Below, piece after piece: positions 5,440-8,170 of a stretch of DNA of 8,170 nucleotides. Source of the DNA: Bacillota bacterium (GTDB lineage Bacteria; Bacillota; Bacilli; Bacillales_B; DSM-18226). The translations under genes and the position numbers were made by a program. The notes beneath the pieces were generated by a model that saw only the letters and a program-made list of their open reading frames with translations, made no database searches and was not told where the DNA came from. The stretch spans positions 1 to 8,170 of the forward strand of contig JAKACS010000120.1 of NCBI GenBank assembly GCA_021821235.1, read 5' to 3'. Position 1 is the first letter of the stretch. The number at the start of each line of letters is the position of its first letter.

Positions 5440-6153
5440 ATGAATCGTCTAAAAATTTGGACAAGACGTTTTATAATGACAATTCTTTTCTTTATGGCAT
5501 TTTTATCGACTTTTCAATCGGTTTCTGGTGTAAAAGCACAAAGCCTTTTTTTGAACGAGTATGGGTTGGAAACGCAACAATATAATGATGATAATTCGTA
5601 TTTGGATCTTGGTTTAAAAACTCTTGGACTAGCATTTCGTAGCATTCAGAAAATGGCTGAGACGAATCCATTGATTTCATCAAGTGAAGCTGTGTCTGGA
5701 ACAGTGCCGTCATTGGAGGATGCCATCGATTGGTCGCAATACCGAAAACAAACCGTGGTTGCAACAGGTTATACGGCCGGATATGAGTCAACAGGAAAAA
5801 ACAAGAATCATCCGGACTATGGTATTACCTATTCTGGAGTAAGAGTAAAAAGGGATTTGTATTCAACGATTGCAGCCGATTTGAGGGTTTTTCCGATCGG
5901 GACAATTTTGTTTATTCCTGGGTATGGTTATGGCGTTGTTGCGGATAAGGGTGGAGCAATAAAAGGAAATGAGTTGGATCTTTATTATGAAACCGTTCAG
6001 GACGTTTATAAGCTATGGGGAAAAAAGAAATTGGACGTATATGTGATTGAAAGAGGCGACGGAAAACTGACAGAAGATCAGCTGACTGCCTTAAATGAAA
6101 ATGAATCGATGCAAGTGTTCCGCCAGCAGTACATCGGGACTGAAAGAAGATAG
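5440..6153 (+). CDS. yuiC: YuiC-like exported cell-wall protein with a C-terminal 3D domain
   Basis: The 237-residue protein has basic residues then a hydrophobic segment at 12-30 and a possible signal peptidase site after V31-K32-A33; it may alternatively stay anchored. A variable linker (34-100) precedes the 3D domain at about 104-205: '[15 protein letters not shown]', '[15 protein letters not shown]', '[19 protein letters not shown]'. The three aspartates that name the domain are D147, D169 and D180. 3D domains share the double-psi barrel of MltA lytic transglycosylases and occur in stationary-phase survival proteins that substitute for resuscitation-promoting factors; B. subtilis YuiC has been crystallised as such an enzyme. 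The likely role is cleavage of peptidoglycan outside the membrane. ATG at 5440 follows GGGAGGAG (5421-5428) at 11 bases, rather long; a GTG nearer to that site hits a stop at once. Terminators lie on both sides, so it is monocistronic. Confidence 0.9.
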   Translation: MNRLKIWTRRFIMTILFFMAFLSTFQSVSGVKAQSLFLNEYGLETQQYNDDNSYLDLGLKTLGLAFRSIQKMAETNPLISSSEAVSGTVPSLEDAIDWSQYRKQTVVATGYTAGYESTGKNKNHPDYGITYSGVRVKRDLYSTIAADLRVFPIGTILFIPGYGYGVVADKGGAIKGNELDLYYETVQDVYKLWGKKKLDVYVIERGDGKLTEDQLTALNENESMQVFRQQYIGTERR

Positions 6154-6158
6154 AATAG

Positions 6159-6178
6159 CAGGCTCCGGCCTGTTTTTT
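6159..6178 (+). terminator. Intrinsic terminator after yuiC
   Basis: CAGGC (6159-6163) pairs with GCCTG (6168-6172) around TCCG, followed by six T. The stem is short but G+C-rich and starts 6 bases after the stop. Confidence 0.85.
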
Positions 6179-6226
6179 GTTTTTCAAAAGAATTCTCCGG
6201 AATTCGAAATAATAAGCGTTTTTCGC

Positions 6227-6232
6227 TATAAT
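6227..6232 (+). promoter_or_regulatory. -10 hexamer for pepA, preceded by a small inverted repeat
   Basis: A perfect TATAAT lies 30 bases before the pepA start. AGCG (6215-6218) and CGCT (6224-6227) form an inverted repeat that overlaps its first base. The -35 is weak (TTCGAA at 6203-6208, 18-base spacing). Confidence 0.5.
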
Positions 6233-6261
6233 AAATGAGAATACTTTTGGAGGTGAAGCAG

Positions 6262-7770
6262 ATGTTTCAACTAAAGGATACATACTCGCTAAGCGATGTT
6301 CATGAGAGTGTCATCATCGGTCTGTTAGATAAACCGAATTCATTCAACGGACAATTTAAAATGCTTGACGATGCATTTGAAGGCGGGTTAACCGAACTTG
6401 TAAAAGAAGGCGAAATTTCCGCCAAATTGAAAAAAATCAGCAAACTACATACCTTTGGAAAAATGGCTGCGAAAAAAATATGGTTCGTCGGACTTGGCAA
6501 AGAGAACGAATTGACATTTGCCAAGTTGCGTGAAACATTTGGCAAAGTATTTAAAACGATTCAAGCAGCAAGGCAGGAAGAAACGGCCGTTTTGTTAACT
6601 AGCTTTCTTACCGATAAACTGTGTGCCGCGGATGCAGCCCACGCGCTGAGTGAAGCACTGCCGCTGGCCACATACCGTTTCGAAGGCTACCGACAAAAAG
6701 TAAATCTGCCGGAAAAAAGCATCCAAAGCATGACGATTTATTGTGGTTCTGTTGACAAAGAGGAACTGCATGCCTCTTTAGCGGTTGGCTATGCTTTTGG
6801 AAAAGGAACCAATTCAGCGCGGAGGCTTGTCAATACACCAGGCAATATGCTGACTGCATCCGATATGGCCAATTATGCAAAAGAACTTGCTGATCAGTAC
6901 GATTTTGAAGTGGAAATTTTAGAAAAGCAGGAGATTGAAAAGCTAGGAATGGGAGCCTTTCTTGCGGTAAACAAAGGTTCCGCGGAGCCGCCAAAAATGA
7001 TTGTCCTCAAATACCAAGGAAAAGATCAGTGGGAAGACGTAATTGGTCTTGTCGGCAAAGGAATCACGTTTGATACGGGAGGATATTCCCTTAAAACAAA
7101 AGATGGAATTGTCGGAATGAAAACAGATATGGGCGGTGCCGCCGCAGTTTTAGGCGCAATGGAAATCATTGGTGAACTTCGGCCTGAGCAGAATGTCGTC
7201 GCTGTGATCCCATCAACTGACAATATGATCAGCGGCTCGGCTTTTAAACCGGACGATGTCATTACATCGATGAGCGGCAAAACAATTGAAGTGCTGAATA
7301 CAGATGCCGAAGGCCGGCTTGTGCTGGCTGATGCCGTAACCTATGCAAAACACCACGGTGCCAGCTATCTAGTCGATGTTGCAACGTTGACTGGCGGTGT
7401 CATCGTTGCACTTGGCCTCAACACAACAGGAGCAATGACCAACGATGAACGGCTATATGAACAAGTGCTTGAAGCATCCTTTGAAGCAGGGGAGCCTGTC
7501 TGGCAGCTGCCACTTTTTGAAAAAGAGAAAGAGAGAGTTCGCAGCAGCAAAATTGCCGATTTAAATAATTCACCTGGACGGGAAGGACATGCGATTGTTG
7601 CTGGTGCGTTTATTGGAGAATTTGCGGAAGATACGCCTTGGGTGCACTTGGATATTGCGGGCACAGCGACAACAGCAAAAGAGTACGATCTTGGCTCAAG
7701 TGGAGCAACCGGCGTTATGACTCGGACACTCGCCTTACTTGTTGAACGCTTCGAGCCATTTGAAAAATAA
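6262..7770 (+). CDS. pepA: Leucyl aminopeptidase, M17 family (PepA/YuiE)
   Basis: This cytoplasmic two-metal aminopeptidase removes N-terminal leucine and other residues from peptides and acts as a hexamer in its family. It is 502 residues, close to B. subtilis YuiE (about 500). The N-terminal regulatory domain covers roughly 1-175 and the catalytic domain the rest. The metal ligands expected from E. coli PepA are all present: K266 and D271 in [11 protein letters not shown]289 in MKTDMGG, and D348 and E350 in the signature NTDAEGRL (346-353); the catalytic K278 and R352 are also there. The open frame reaches back to an ATG at 6235, but that codon lies within a few bases of the -10 and has no ribosome binding site, while ATG 6262 has GGAGG 8 bases upstream, so 6262 is chosen. 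It is monocistronic as far as seen; only a weak hairpin (7786-7823) follows. In B. subtilis yuiD lies between yuiC and this gene; here it does not. Confidence 0.96.
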   Translation: MFQLKDTYSLSDVHESVIIGLLDKPNSFNGQFKMLDDAFEGGLTELVKEGEISAKLKKISKLHTFGKMAAKKIWFVGLGKENELTFAKLRETFGKVFKTIQAARQEETAVLLTSFLTDKLCAADAAHALSEALPLATYRFEGYRQKVNLPEKSIQSMTIYCGSVDKEELHASLAVGYAFGKGTNSARRLVNTPGNMLTASDMANYAKELADQYDFEVEILEKQEIEKLGMGAFLAVNKGSAEPPKMIVLKYQGKDQWEDVIGLVGKGITFDTGGYSLKTKDGIVGMKTDMGGAAAVLGAMEIIGELRPEQNVVAVIPSTDNMISGSAFKPDDVITSMSGKTIEVLNTDAEGRLVLADAVTYAKHHGASYLVDVATLTGGVIVALGLNTTGAMTNDERLYEQVLEASFEAGEPVWQLPLFEKEKERVRSSKIADLNNSPGREGHAIVAGAFIGEFAEDTPWVHLDIAGTATTAKEYDLGSSGATGVMTRTLALLVERFEPFEK

Positions 7771-7907
7771 AGTGGTTGCAGGTTCAAACAGCGATGCATT
7801 AAAATCATGACAAATGCCTGTTTCTCTATGCTATTGCCCACTCCAAAAGGAAACAACTCGCATATGAAGTAGTGTAGGCATGTATAGAGTAAAAGGAGGT
7901 ACGTCAA

Positions 7908-8129
7908 GTGTATCCTTATTATCGAGGACCTTATCAAGGACAGGATCAGCGTTTTTTGGGCTTTGGCTTATTTGGCTGGCCATTAGTGGGAGGACTAGTG
8001 GGCGGGCTGCTCGGCGGCGCATTAGCTGCACCGTTTTTCTATCGTCCGTATTATGGTGGCTTTGGTTATCCAGGTTTTGGAGGTTATCCAGGTTTTGGCG
8101 GTTACCCGGGTTATCCGTATTATTACTAA
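7908..8129 (+). CDS. Small glycine/tyrosine-rich protein with a glycine-zipper segment and YPGFGG repeats
   Basis: The 73-residue protein has three parts. The N-terminus is polar and aromatic (YPYYRGPYQGQDQR, 2-15). Residues 18-44 are a hydrophobic helix with G28-G29, G32-G33 and G36-G37 at 4-residue spacing, a glycine zipper able to pack helices in a membrane. The tail (45-73) is Gly/Tyr/Pro-rich with YPGFGG at 54-59 and 60-65, ending YPGYPYYY. There is no cysteine and no lysine. The start is GTG at 7908 with a near-perfect AAGGAGGT (7893-7900) 7 bases upstream, so it is probably well translated. The composition resembles small spore-coat or envelope proteins of Bacillaceae, but I do not recognise a named family. 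A longer overlapping frame (7880-8134) is an unlikely alternative with no ribosome binding site. Confidence 0.8.
   Translation: MYPYYRGPYQGQDQRFLGFGLFGWPLVGGLVGGLLGGALAAPFFYRPYYGGFGYPGFGGYPGFGGYPGYPYYY
8064..8117 (+). repeat. Three 18-base tandem units inside the glycine/tyrosine-rich gene
   Basis: Units start at 8064, 8082 and 8100. The first two differ only at the last base (GGTTATCCAGGTTTTGGA versus ...GGC); the third is diverged (GGTTACCCGGGTTATCCG). They encode the YPGFGG-type repeats and suggest expansion by slippage or recombination. Confidence 0.9.
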
Positions 8130-8134
8130 GCTAG

Positions 8135-8165
8135 AAAAAACAGCTTACTCGCTAAGCTGTTTTTT
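8135..8165. terminator. Intrinsic terminator after the glycine/tyrosine-rich gene
   Basis: AAAAAACAGCTTA (8135-8147) and TAAGCTGTTTTTT (8153-8165) form a perfect 13-bp stem around ctcgc. T-runs on both strands mean it could also end a transcript entering from the right. Confidence 0.93.
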
Positions 8166-8170
8166 GTGCG

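Noticed and set aside
7786..7823. Terminator after pepA (AAACA/TGTTT with GCATT/AATGC)
   Set aside because: Interrupted A+T-rich stem with a long loop and no clean T-run.
7860..7886. Sporulation sigma (SigE-like) promoter upstream of the glycine/tyrosine-rich gene
   Set aside because: GCATATG and CATGTATA resemble the two elements, but the spacing is about 2 bases short and the -10 mismatches at key positions.

Overview
The window looks like chromosomal DNA from a spore-forming Bacillaceae species: low G+C, strong AGGAGG-type ribosome binding sites, GTG and TTG starts, and a gene order matching the Bacillus subtilis yutM / yumC-yumB-yuiA-yuiB-yuiC-yuiE(pepA) neighbourhood. I cannot name a species. 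Most of it is conserved core or housekeeping sequence. I see no phage, IS transposase, CRISPR array, tRNA or rRNA.

Left part (1-1785): a partial DUF2225 zinc-ribbon protein runs off the left edge on the minus strand. It is divergent from an A-type Fe-S carrier gene (yutM/erpA) across a short shared promoter region. A 330-base gene-less stretch with structured RNA potential and a Fur-like palindrome follows. Next is a small lipoprotein gene of unknown function, then a G+C-rich segment that looks like a dispersed repeat and contains a bidirectional terminator.

Middle (1786-4824): yumC (ferredoxin/flavodoxin-NADP+ reductase, minus strand) and yumB (type II NADH dehydrogenase-like, plus strand) are divergent across about 330 bases. 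That spacer is rich in inverted repeats, including a good match to the binding site of the NADH-sensing repressor Rex just upstream of yumB. After the yumB terminator come three imperfect copies of an intergenic repeat and a promoter.

Right part (4825-8170): yuiA (48 residues, two DnaJ-type CXXCXGXG motifs) and yuiB (small membrane protein) form a two-gene unit with a terminator. yuiC (cell-wall 3D-domain protein) and pepA (leucyl aminopeptidase) follow, each with its own promoter-like -10 hexamer. pepA has no clear intrinsic terminator after it. The last gene encodes a 73-residue glycine/tyrosine-rich protein with a glycine-zipper helix and YPGFGG repeats, ended by a perfect 13-bp terminator stem.

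The common theme is redox and Fe-S metabolism (ErpA, YumC, YumB), followed by cell-envelope and protein-turnover genes. Several starts given here differ from the longest open frame because the ribosome binding site favours an internal start (lipoprotein, yumB, pepA). The most interesting unexplained material is the yumC-yumB intergenic region, the two candidate dispersed repeats, the yuiA-yuiB pair and the glycine-zipper protein.
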